Part shown: positions 50,508-58,875 of the stretch, piece after piece
Position numbering within the stretch: position 1 is the stretch's first letter
Layout of the letters: each line of letters opens with the position of its first letter
NCBI GenBank assembly: GCA_910584385.1
Contig: CAJUAK010000007.1
Span: forward strand, 1-64,000
DNA length: 64,000 nucleotides
From: an uncultured Alphaproteobacteria bacterium
GTDB taxonomy: Bacteria; Pseudomonadota; Alphaproteobacteria; RF32; CAG-239
Reading direction: 5' to 3'
Made by a program: the position numbers and the translations under genes
The notes under the pieces: generated by a model
Seen by the model: only the letters and a program-made list of their open reading frames with translations
Database searches by the model: none
Told to the model about the DNA's origin: nothing

Positions 50508-51458
50508 TTACGCTAATATGAGTTCCGCCAAAGTTTCCGCCGTTATCGGAGTCAGCCCCTTTGCGATTGACGCGCTTACGCTTGCCGCGCAAAATGCCAG
50601 CCTGTTTTCATAGGCCGCGGATAAAACCGCACCAATGCGCCTGGTTAAATCTAACCTGGTCGGCAACAAAAAACCGGCGCCCATTTCTTTAAATATTCCT
50701 GAAATCTCGATTGCATCGCTGATATTGCGTCCGGCATCCATCGTTATAAAACAGTCGCATTTTACCACATCGCACAGCCCGCAAACCTTTTCGGCTTCTT
50801 CATTTTTAAAAGGGTTAATTCCCGGGGTGTCGACCAATACGACATCCGCCTGCGGCGCACAATCTTTATATAGTCCGTAAAGCCTCCTGCCGCCCTCGGC
50901 AAAAAAGAACGGCACTTCCAGAATTTCAGCAAAGGCCTGCAGCTGTTTATTGGCTCCTGCCCGCATATTGTCCGTGCTGATAATTAAAGGAGTCATCTTA
51001 TTAAACCTGGCGAGTGCCGCCGTTTTTGCAATTGCCGTCGATTTTCCGGCTCCCGGCGTTCCCATAAATAATTTGCAAAAATGCTTCCGGTCTAAAATAT
51101 CCTTAAACACAAACAGCTGTTTTAGGGCTTCAACCAATAATTTTTTATCATCAAATATATTTTTTTCACGGCTGATTTGGCGCATAAAAGCTAAAATTTT
51201 TCCGCTTAACCCTTCAGAAACCTCATGATAGGCCAAACATCCCCGGACGCGGCTGTCGTTAAAGGCGCCAAGGCTTGCCGAAACCTGCGGCGTTTCTGTT
51301 GAAAAATCATATTCTTCGTCATCTTCCAAAGCCGCGGTTACAACAAATTTTCCATCATTGTTTTCCGTATTCAAAATCACCGCATCCGGGCCCAAATAAT
51401 CTTTGATTTGGCGCATGATTTCCGACATATCATTGGCAACAAACTGCTTGACCCTCAT
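50508..51458 (-). CDS. flhF: Flagellar SRP-type GTPase FlhF
   Basis: A GTPase that marks the site of flagellar assembly. N-terminal MRVKQFVANDMSEIMRQIKDYLG and DAVILNT are diagnostic. G1 motif GTPGAGKS is at 133-140, DTPGI near 215, and TRLDLTRRIGA near 270. At 316 residues it is shorter than most FlhF proteins because the linker between the N-terminal and NG domains is reduced. GGAG precedes the ATG. Its place between flhA and flhG is typical of polar flagellates. Confidence 0.92.
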   Translation of the reverse strand: MRVKQFVANDMSEIMRQIKDYLGPDAVILNTENNDGKFVVTAALEDDEEYDFSTETPQVSASLGAFNDSRVRGCLAYHEVSEGLSGKILAFMRQISREKNIFDDKKLLVEALKQLFVFKDILDRKHFCKLFMGTPGAGKSTAIAKTAALARFNKMTPLIISTDNMRAGANKQLQAFAEILEVPFFFAEGGRRLYGLYKDCAPQADVVLVDTPGINPFKNEEAEKVCGLCDVVKCDCFITMDAGRNISDAIEISGIFKEMGAGFLLPTRLDLTRRIGAVLSAAYENRLAFCAASVSASIAKGLTPITAETLAELILA

Positions 51459-51470
51459 TTTGGCTCTCCG

Positions 51471-53597
51471 CTATATCTGCCCAACGGTTTTTATCTTTGC
51501 TTTGGGATGAATCTCATTTTGCGACATGACAACTGTCAACGGGCGGAACCTTTCGATAATAGAACGGACAAAGGGGCGAATCCCGGGACTGGTTAACAAG
51601 ACGGCATTTTCACCCTTAACAGCCAGTTCTTCCAAAACATTGCGCACCTTTGTGATAAAATTCTGCAAAGCGCTGGGCGCCATTGCCAATTGGCGTTCAT
51701 CGCCATCTCCGACAATTGCTTCGGCAAAAGCGTGTTCCCATTCCGGAGACAGTGTAACCAATGAGATAACCCCGAATTCATTGGCATAGGCATTTGACAA
51801 CTGGCGGGACAAGCGCGTACGGACATGTTCGGTTATCATCATCAAGGAACGGGTTGTGGTAACGGCTTCCGAAATGCCTTCCAAAATGGTCGGCAAGTCC
51901 CGGATAGATACGCGTTCCTGCAACAGATTCTGCAAAATGCGCTGTACGGCGCCAAGGCTGATTTTTCCGGGAATAAGCTCTTTGATAAGCTTCTGGTGTT
52001 CTTTGTCAAGCTCATCAAGCAGCTTTTGCGTTTCGGCGTAAGAAAGGAGCTCTGGCATATTATCTTTGACAAGCTCCGTAATATGCGTGGTAACCACCGT
52101 GGACGGATCAACCACGGTATAGCCTCTGAACAATGCTTCTTCGCGGTAAGACTGGTCAATCCACATTGCTTTTAAGCCAAAAGTCGGTTCATAAGTTGCT
52201 TCGCCGGGCAAGGTTATCGGTTCGCCGCGCGGATCCATAACCAACAACTGCGTCGGGCGCAGCTCGCCTTTGCCGGATTTGACTTCTTTAATATAAATAT
52301 TATATTCGTTTGCCTCCAGCTGCATATTATCCTGAATGCGGATGGACGGCATGACGAATCCGAGCTCGGATGCCAGCGCACGGCGCAAAGCTTTTATCTG
52401 ATCTGTCAATTTCTTGTTTGTCTCTTCATTAATCAGCGGCAATAAGCCATAACCGATTTCCAAACGGATTAAATCCACCCGCAGCGCATTGGCAATCGGT
52501 TCATCGGCAGCTTTGGCAATTTTACCCTGCTTTTGTTCTTCCTCCAAGACGGCCTGCGCCTGCTCCAGCGCCTGTTTTTGCTGCTTATCCAGATAGTAGG
52601 CCGTCGCTCCGGTCAATGCCGCCAAAAGGATGAACGGAATTGCCGGCGTGCCGGGAAGCATGCCCAGCGACAAAGCCAGGAAAGAGCTCATTCCAAGAGC
52701 TTTGGGATAATTGGCAACCTGTTCAAACAATACTTTATCCGTCGAATCGGTCATTCCCGCTTTGGAAACCAAAATACCGGCAGCAACGGAAATAATCAGC
52801 GCCGGAACCTGGCTGACCAATCCATCGCCGACCGTCAGGCGGGTGTACGCTTCCGCTGCTGCGGAAAAGCTCATATGGTTTTGTACCATGCCGATAATAA
52901 TACCGGCAACAATGTTAATAAAAGTAATGATTAATCCGGCAATGGCATCGCCGCGTACAAATTTTGAGGCACCATCCATCGCTCCGTAAAAAGAACTTTC
53001 TTTTGCCAAATCTTCCCTTCGTGCGCGGGCTTCGTCTTCGGTAATTAACCCTGAAGACAAATCCGCGTCAATCGCCATTTGTTTACCGGGCATGGCATCC
53101 AATGCAAAACGCGCGGCAACTTCGGCAATACGTCCGGAACCTTTGGTAATGACCACAAAATTTACGATAACCAAAATCGCAAAAACAATAACGCCGATGA
53201 CAAAATTATTGCCCATAATAAAACCGCCAAAAGCCTTAATTACTTCACCGGCGGCATCAGGCCCCTGGTAGCCTTTGGCAAGAATCAAACGCGTCGATGC
53301 CAAATTCAGCGACAGCCGATACATGGTGGTAATAAGCAAAACCAGCGGGAAAGCGCTAAACTCGTTTGGCTTTTCAATAAAAATCGCCGTCATCAAAACG
53401 AGGCATGATATCGTGATGGAAAGCGCCAACGCAATATCCAAAAGCCAAGCCGGCAAAGGCATAATCAAAATAACCAACATCAGGATAATGGCAAGGGCGA
53501 AAAAGATATCGCCGCGTTTGGTCGCCCCGACGATTAAATCCTTAAAACTTTTGCCGCCAAAAGCCTGTGATGTTATTTTCTCTGGTTGCTTTGCCAT
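51471..53597 (-). CDS. flhA: Flagellar export apparatus protein FlhA
   Basis: Core of the flagellar type III export gate, energised by proton motive force. At 708 residues it is full length. The N-terminal half (to about 340) has about eight hydrophobic segments and the conserved FHIPEP-type loop (MPGKQMAIDADLSSGLI). The cytoplasmic C-terminal half (about 360-708) binds chaperone-substrate complexes and ends in FRPLTVVMSQNEIHP. The ribosome site is weak. It is 5 bp from flbD. Confidence 0.97.
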   Translation of the reverse strand: MAKQPEKITSQAFGGKSFKDLIVGATKRGDIFFALAIILMLVILIMPLPAWLLDIALALSITISCLVLMTAIFIEKPNEFSAFPLVLLITTMYRLSLNLASTRLILAKGYQGPDAAGEVIKAFGGFIMGNNFVIGVIVFAILVIVNFVVITKGSGRIAEVAARFALDAMPGKQMAIDADLSSGLITEDEARARREDLAKESSFYGAMDGASKFVRGDAIAGLIITFINIVAGIIIGMVQNHMSFSAAAEAYTRLTVGDGLVSQVPALIISVAAGILVSKAGMTDSTDKVLFEQVANYPKALGMSSFLALSLGMLPGTPAIPFILLAALTGATAYYLDKQQKQALEQAQAVLEEEQKQGKIAKAADEPIANALRVDLIRLEIGYGLLPLINEETNKKLTDQIKALRRALASELGFVMPSIRIQDNMQLEANEYNIYIKEVKSGKGELRPTQLLVMDPRGEPITLPGEATYEPTFGLKAMWIDQSYREEALFRGYTVVDPSTVVTTHITELVKDNMPELLSYAETQKLLDELDKEHQKLIKELIPGKISLGAVQRILQNLLQERVSIRDLPTILEGISEAVTTTRSLMMITEHVRTRLSRQLSNAYANEFGVISLVTLSPEWEHAFAEAIVGDGDERQLAMAPSALQNFITKVRNVLEELAVKGENAVLLTSPGIRPFVRSIIERFRPLTVVMSQNEIHPKAKIKTVGQI

Positions 53598-53602
53598 TTA
53601 TC

Positions 53603-54913
53603 TTAATCCGGAATATCGAATCCTTCTTCCTGATATTGTTTTAATTTATTGCGCAGCGTACGGATTGAAATTCCCAATAAATTCGCTGCCGTATTCCGGT
53701 TGCCCAGAGTGTGCTTTAACGTGTCAATAATCAATTCGCGCTCCATGCCGGCCAGCGTCTTGCCGACGGCAGACGGCGCGGCGGGCTTTTCCGGTTCCGG
53801 AACAATCACCGCAGATGCGTCATCCAAGATAACGGCATCTTCTTCAATCTTTTCGCCGGTTGACAGCAAAACCGCCCGATGGATTGTGTTTTCCAACTCG
53901 CGGACATTTCCCGGCCATAGGTAATTCAGCAGCTTTTTTTCAGCTGCCGGCGCCAATTCTTTCATTGGCAAATCATTCAATTCGGAATATTTTTTTACAA
54001 AATGCTTAGATAAAACCACAATATCGTCCGGGCGTTCCTTTAACGAGGGAATGTGCAAATTGACAACATTTAAGCGGTAATATAAATCCTGGCGGAAGGT
54101 GCCGTTCTTAACCGCCTCATCCAAGTTGCGGTTTGAAGTGGCAATAATTCTCGTATTGACTTTAATCGGCGCTTTGCCGCCGATGCGGTCGATTTCCTTT
54201 TCCTGGATAGCTCTTAGCAATTTAGCCTGGATGCGGATATCCATTTCAGAAATTTCATCCAGTAGCAAGGTGCCGTCCGAAGCTTCTTCAAATTTGCCGA
54301 TGCGCCGGGCAACGGCTCCGGTAAAGGCGCCTTTTTCATAGCCGAAAAGTTCTGATTCCAACAATGTTTCCGGTATTGCGGCACAGTTAACCGCCACAAA
54401 TTTTTTATTGGCGCGCTTGGAATTGTCATGAATAAACCGGGAAAAAATTTCTTTACCCGTGCCGGACTCTCCTGTCAGCAGGACGCTCGCTTCGGAAGGG
54501 GCTATCTGCTTTGCCATTTTCAACAAGGCTTCCGTCTTTTTATCTGCATAAATAAGGGCGTGGTTTTCGCGGGTGGCCGCAGCCAAAACAGCTCCGATCA
54601 GCTCAGGGTCAGGCGGCAGCGGGATGTATTCTTTGGCACCGGCGCGAATCGCCCGCACGGCCAAAGCCGGGTCGTTTGCTACGCCGCAAGCCACAACCAA
54701 AACATTCATGCGCTCTGAATTAAGGGAAGAAATAAATTTATAGATATCAAGCTTAACATCAATCATTACAAGCTCAATATTTTTTCCCGAGCGCAAAACT
54801 GACAGGGCTTCTTCGACATTGCCGGCCAAAGACACATGGCCGCCCTGCGCAATGGCTATTTTACTGGCCGCGCCGATTTGCCCGTCTAAGGTTCCAACAA
54901 TTAACAACTCCAT
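53603..54913 (-). CDS. flbD: Sigma-54-dependent flagellar regulator, FlbD type
   Basis: A 436-residue enhancer-binding protein. The N-terminal receiver-like domain (1-110) lacks the usual acidic pair and the conserved lysine, so it is probably not a normal phospho-acceptor. The AAA+ domain has Walker A GESGTGKE (148-155), GAFTGA (195-200) for sigma-54 contact, and LLLDEI near 216. A Fis-type helix-turn-helix occupies about 395-430. This matches FlbD, which in Caulobacter is controlled by FliX rather than by phosphorylation. A matching sigma-54 promoter precedes fliK. Confidence 0.92.
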   Translation of the reverse strand: MELLIVGTLDGQIGAASKIAIAQGGHVSLAGNVEEALSVLRSGKNIELVMIDVKLDIYKFISSLNSERMNVLVVACGVANDPALAVRAIRAGAKEYIPLPPDPELIGAVLAAATRENHALIYADKKTEALLKMAKQIAPSEASVLLTGESGTGKEIFSRFIHDNSKRANKKFVAVNCAAIPETLLESELFGYEKGAFTGAVARRIGKFEEASDGTLLLDEISEMDIRIQAKLLRAIQEKEIDRIGGKAPIKVNTRIIATSNRNLDEAVKNGTFRQDLYYRLNVVNLHIPSLKERPDDIVVLSKHFVKKYSELNDLPMKELAPAAEKKLLNYLWPGNVRELENTIHRAVLLSTGEKIEEDAVILDDASAVIVPEPEKPAAPSAVGKTLAGMERELIIDTLKHTLGNRNTAANLLGISIRTLRNKLKQYQEEGFDIPD

Positions 54914-54922
54914 CTTCTTACC

Positions 54923-55276
54923 TTATTTCCCTACAGATTTTACAATTTCCGTCATTGTAATGCCAAGCTTTTCATCAACAACGACAACCTCTCCCCTAGC
55001 GACCAGGCTGTTATTTACATAAATGTCTATCGCTTCGCCGACTTTTTTATCCAGCTCTATAATCGCCCCTTTGTTCAGCTTCATTAACTGGCTGACTTTC
55101 ATATTCGTTTTGCCCAGAATTGCCGATACTTTTACGGGAATGTCGTAAACAGCTTCCAAATCAGCGGTAGAATTTGGAATGCTGAAATCGTCTTCCATGT
55201 TTTCTTTTCTTAAAACCGGCTCATCTTCCGTTAACAGGCTTTCTTTCAATTCATCAAGCTCTAGGTTGTTTTCCAT
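54923..55276 (-). CDS. fliN: Flagellar motor switch protein FliN
   Basis: C-ring component. The 117-residue product starts at ATG 55276 (CGGAGGAATAAC upstream); 13 further in-frame codons overlap fliH and are unlikely to be used. It has an acidic N-terminus (about 1-35) and a SpoA domain (about 42-115: VYDIPVKVSAILGKTNMKVSQL, VARGEVVVVDEKLGI). The start is 1 nt from the fliH stop. Confidence 0.93.
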   Translation of the reverse strand: MENNLELDELKESLLTEDEPVLRKENMEDDFSIPNSTADLEAVYDIPVKVSAILGKTNMKVSQLMKLNKGAIIELDKKVGEAIDIYVNNSLVARGEVVVVDEKLGITMTEIVKSVGK

Positions 55277-55277
55277 G

Positions 55278-56030
55278 TTATTCCTCCGTGTTTTCGGCTG
55301 TGCCGCTATTTTCAATCAATTCATTCATTTTGGCAAGGACTTTATCTTGTTTTTTTTCAACGCCGCCGTTTTCCCATTCTACCCTGCAGTCCGACAATGC
55401 CAGCGAAGCATCTTTATGCAAAGAAATTTTTCCTTCAAAATCATAACTTTTAGCCAATCTGGCAATTGTTTCCTGTATATCCTGAATAATTGCCGGGTTA
55501 AAATAAAAAGCCAATTTGGACGAACCTGCAAAATTTGAAAAATTATGCCCCAGAAAATCTTTCACCGTATCCAGCGCATATTTTTCTTCCATAACCGGAA
55601 AAAGCTTTTGCAACATATCTTTGCATAAGGATAATAATTTTTGCTCGCTGCGCTTTTCCTCGCCGTCTTTATCTGCCAGAAGGACAGAAAGGCGGTTTCC
55701 GATATTTTCTTCCAGTGCCGCAAGCGCGTTTTGTTGTTCATCCAAAGCGCTTTCGCGCCCTTTTGCATATCCTTCCTGATGAGCTGCCTCAACCGCTGAT
55801 TTAAGCTCGTCTTCGCTGTAAGAGACCGTTTCGGGAACGGGTTCATGCACTTCTTCAACCGGCACATCTATTATTTCCGGCTCAGGAACAAATTCCGGCG
55901 CTTTTTCTTCCACCCATTCGGCAATTGTTTCTTCTTGCAGCGGTTCTGTTTCCGGAACAGTTTCTTCTGCTGGTTCGTCATTTGCCTTAATAATGAAATT
56001 ATCAAACATAAATTTTTGAAACTTGCCCAT
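55278..56030 (-). CDS. fliH: Flagellar assembly protein FliH
   Basis: A 250-residue FliH-like regulator of the export ATPase. Pro/Glu-rich N-terminal half (about 15-80: VPETEPLQEE), a helical region with GYAKGRESALDEQQNALAAL, and a C-terminal domain similar to V-ATPase E subunits. Sequence conservation in this family is low, so the call rests largely on composition and position between fliG and fliN. fliI itself is not in the window. AAGG precedes the ATG. Confidence 0.8.
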   Translation of the reverse strand: MGKFQKFMFDNFIIKANDEPAEETVPETEPLQEETIAEWVEEKAPEFVPEPEIIDVPVEEVHEPVPETVSYSEDELKSAVEAAHQEGYAKGRESALDEQQNALAALEENIGNRLSVLLADKDGEEKRSEQKLLSLCKDMLQKLFPVMEEKYALDTVKDFLGHNFSNFAGSSKLAFYFNPAIIQDIQETIARLAKSYDFEGKISLHKDASLALSDCRVEWENGGVEKKQDKVLAKMNELIENSGTAENTEE

Positions 56031-56039
56031 CTTTATGCC

Positions 56040-57062
56040 TTAGTAGATAAGTTCATCATTTTCCTTGCCTTCGCTGATGACGATTTCACCAGAATTTGAC
56101 AATTCCTTAGTTGCCGTAACCACATATTGCTGCGCCTCTTCCACATCGCGCAACCGAACCGGACCCATCGCCTCCATATCTTCCTTGATAATTTTTCCGG
56201 CACGGGAAGACATATTGCTGAAGAAGAGTTCTTTAATTGTTTCAGAAGCGCCTTTAAGAGCAATCGCCAATTTATCTTTATCAATATTGCGCAGCAAAAT
56301 CTGAATTCCCTGAGAATCGACGCAAATCAAATCTTCAAACGTAAACATCAAAGACTTGACGCGTTCTGCAGATTCTCTGTTGCGTTCTTCCAAAGCTTCC
56401 ATAAAGCGCCCTTCGGTTCCACGATCCAACGAATTGAAAATATCGGCAATCAATTCATGAGAATCACGGCGGGTAGCTTTGGAAAGGTTGGTCATAAACT
56501 CTTTGCGCAGCGTCTTTTCAAGGCCGTCTAAAACTTCTTTCTGCACAGAATCCATACGCAGCATGCGCATGACAATTTCCATGGCAAAATTCTCGGGAAA
56601 CAGCGCCAAAACTTTTGCCGCATGGTCGGCCTTAATCTTTGAAAGGATTACGGCAATGGTCTGCGGATATTCGTTTTTAAGGTAATTGGCCAAAACATGC
56701 TCATTCACGTTTCCAAGCTTATCCCACATCGTGCGGCCGGCAGGGCCTCTGATTTCTTCCATAATAATCGAAACCCTGTCTTTATCCAAGGCCTTGGCTA
56801 ACAGCCTTTCCGTACTTTCATAAGTTCCGATCAGCGTGCCGTTTGAAGACATTCTTTCCGTAAATTCGGCAAAAAGCTGTTCTACAACGGTTGAATTAAT
56901 CTTGCCTAAGCTCGCCATAATGACGGACAGCTCTTTGATTTCCTCATCATCCATCAGAGAAAACAGCGCCGCGGAACGCTGCTCGTCTAACGACAGCATC
57001 AGAATAGCCGCTTTCTGCTGGCCGGAAATGACATTAAAATCATCGATTATATTCTGTTTCAT
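56040..57062 (-). CDS. fliG: Flagellar motor switch protein FliG
   Basis: Rotor component that contacts the stator and FliF. At 340 residues it is full length. N-terminal QKAAILMLSLDEQRSAALF, middle EYPQTIAVILSKIKADHAAKVL, and C-terminal FTFEDLICVDSQGIQILLRNID with the charged torque helix following. GGAG lies about 10 nt before the ATG. It is 15 bp downstream of fliF. Confidence 0.97.
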   Translation of the reverse strand: MKQNIIDDFNVISGQQKAAILMLSLDEQRSAALFSLMDDEEIKELSVIMASLGKINSTVVEQLFAEFTERMSSNGTLIGTYESTERLLAKALDKDRVSIIMEEIRGPAGRTMWDKLGNVNEHVLANYLKNEYPQTIAVILSKIKADHAAKVLALFPENFAMEIVMRMLRMDSVQKEVLDGLEKTLRKEFMTNLSKATRRDSHELIADIFNSLDRGTEGRFMEALEERNRESAERVKSLMFTFEDLICVDSQGIQILLRNIDKDKLAIALKGASETIKELFFSNMSSRAGKIIKEDMEAMGPVRLRDVEEAQQYVVTATKELSNSGEIVISEGKENDELIY

Positions 57063-57077
57063 TTAACGTAACTCCGT

Positions 57078-58688
57078 TTAATTATCATTGTACAGCCAGC
57101 CGCGAATGACGCTGACAGCCGCATCGGGTTTCTTATCGACCAAATCGTTAACCTTCTTCAGAGAAGAAACCTTCACGCGCCCGTCAACTTTATTCATGTT
57201 AATCAAATCATCCATATCCGGATTATCTTCATTCAAGAAATTGGACAAGAGCAGGTTATCTTCGCCGTTTTCGCCAAGAAGCTTATTATCGTTAACCGAA
57301 GATGCGGTATCAAAGGCATTGTTAATCAGCGGGCGGATAACAAGCAAGATAACCAGTATTGCCACGATTGCAACACCCAAACCTTCCGCAATGCGAATCA
57401 ACTCGTCTTTGGTAAAGCCTAAAATCAAAATTTCTTCAACTTTCGGGCGGAATGCTTCTTCATTAAAGAATTTAAAGTTTTCAACTTCAACGCTGTCGCC
57501 GCGATTTGCGTCATATCCGACTGCCGAACGCACCAATGCCGTCAGCTGTTCCATTTCCTCGCTGGTGCGCGGGCGGTAGGTTTCTTCGCCATTTTCATTA
57601 TATTCATAAATGCCGTCTACGGCAACGGCAACCGTCAGCCGCTTAATGACCCCGGAATTTTTTACCTTATTGCGGACAACTTTTGAAATTTCATAATTAA
57701 CAGTTTCTTCCGAACGCGAATTTTGAGACACAATCCCGGAAGACGACGTTACAACATCGCCATTGGGAATATTCTGCGCAACGGTTACAGGGTCTTCCCG
57801 CTCTCCGGACATTCCTTCTTCCGTAATATTGGACTGCGACCGGACAACCTTGCTGTCCGGGTCGAAAATCTCTTCATTGGTTACAACCTGGTCAAAATCC
57901 ATTTCAAGGTTAACCTGAGCCTGCGCTTTTCCTTTGCCGACCGTATATTCCAGCAGGTTTTGCAGCTTTCGGGTCAGCTTTTGCTCTTGCTCAATGCGCA
58001 GCAATTCATTATCGGCGTTAATAATTTCCTGCCGGTTATCACCGTCTTCGGTCAATAATTTTCCGCTCGAATCGACAATTGCCACATTTTTGACATCCAG
58101 CTTGGGAACTGCCGCCGCAACAAGCTTTTGAATGGACTGGATATTTTTTGCCGCCAAAGTGCCGTCAATGGTTTTTATCACGACAGAAGCCGTCGGCTGC
58201 TGTTCCTCACGCGAAAACATTTCCCTTTTGGGAAGAACCAGGTGAACCCTGGCGCTTTTTATGTTATCGACAGAACGAATCGTCCGAGCAAGTTCCCCTT
58301 CCAGGGCGCGAACCAAATTTACATTTTGAACGAAATTGGTAGAACCTAAAGCATCCGTATTGTCAAACAATTCATAACCGACATTTGACCCTTTTGAAGA
58401 CAAAGCCAGCTCCGCCGTCGAAACGCGCAGCCGGTTGACCTCATTCACAGGAACCTGAACTTCGGTTCCGTTTTTTGCCAATTTATATTTTATCCGGTCG
58501 TTTTCAAGGCGGTCAACAATCTGTTTGGCATCTTCCAATTCCAAATCAGTATATAAAACGCCATATTCCGTAGAGCTTATTTGCGTTATGATATAAACAA
58601 AAAAGCTTATCAAAAAAATAACTATCGCGGCGATAGATATCAAACGCCCCGGCGATAAATTTTTAATGGTTTGTATAAAATTATTCAC
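57078..58688 (-). CDS. fliF: Flagellar M-ring protein FliF
   Basis: Forms the MS ring in the inner membrane. About 536 residues from GTG 58688, which has GGGGA 6 nt upstream; the frame can be extended four codons to a TTG. Transmembrane helices at about 16-38 and 433-455 flank the periplasmic ring-building domains (YTDLELEDAKQIVDRLEND, ARVHLVLPKREMF). The C-terminal cytoplasmic tail (VSSLKKVNDLVDKKPDAAVSV) contacts FliG. Confidence 0.96.
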   Translation of the reverse strand: MNNFIQTIKNLSPGRLISIAAIVIFLISFFVYIITQISSTEYGVLYTDLELEDAKQIVDRLENDRIKYKLAKNGTEVQVPVNEVNRLRVSTAELALSSKGSNVGYELFDNTDALGSTNFVQNVNLVRALEGELARTIRSVDNIKSARVHLVLPKREMFSREEQQPTASVVIKTIDGTLAAKNIQSIQKLVAAAVPKLDVKNVAIVDSSGKLLTEDGDNRQEIINADNELLRIEQEQKLTRKLQNLLEYTVGKGKAQAQVNLEMDFDQVVTNEEIFDPDSKVVRSQSNITEEGMSGEREDPVTVAQNIPNGDVVTSSSGIVSQNSRSEETVNYEISKVVRNKVKNSGVIKRLTVAVAVDGIYEYNENGEETYRPRTSEEMEQLTALVRSAVGYDANRGDSVEVENFKFFNEEAFRPKVEEILILGFTKDELIRIAEGLGVAIVAILVILLVIRPLINNAFDTASSVNDNKLLGENGEDNLLLSNFLNEDNPDMDDLINMNKVDGRVKVSSLKKVNDLVDKKPDAAVSVIRGWLYNDN

Positions 58689-58802
58689 GAAATTCCCCAA
58701 TTTCTATAAAAATATCCCCTTTCTTATTCATTACCTTAATTTTTATTTTATTAAAACGATATTTTTAAATATTAACAGCCGGGGCATTTTTTATTCCTTC
58801 TT

Positions 58803-58842
58803 TAAAAAGCGCAAAGCCCCGCTTTCTAAGGCGGGGCAGCGC
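58803..58842 (-). terminator. Hairpin after flgE
   Basis: GCCCCGC/GCGGGGC stem with an outer GCGC pair, in the gap between flgE and fliF. On the minus strand the downstream T-run is interrupted (CTTTGCGCTTTTT), so termination may be partial. Confidence 0.45.
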
Positions 58843-58875
58843 ATGCACATGAACTTCTTTCTTTGTGCAAATCTA

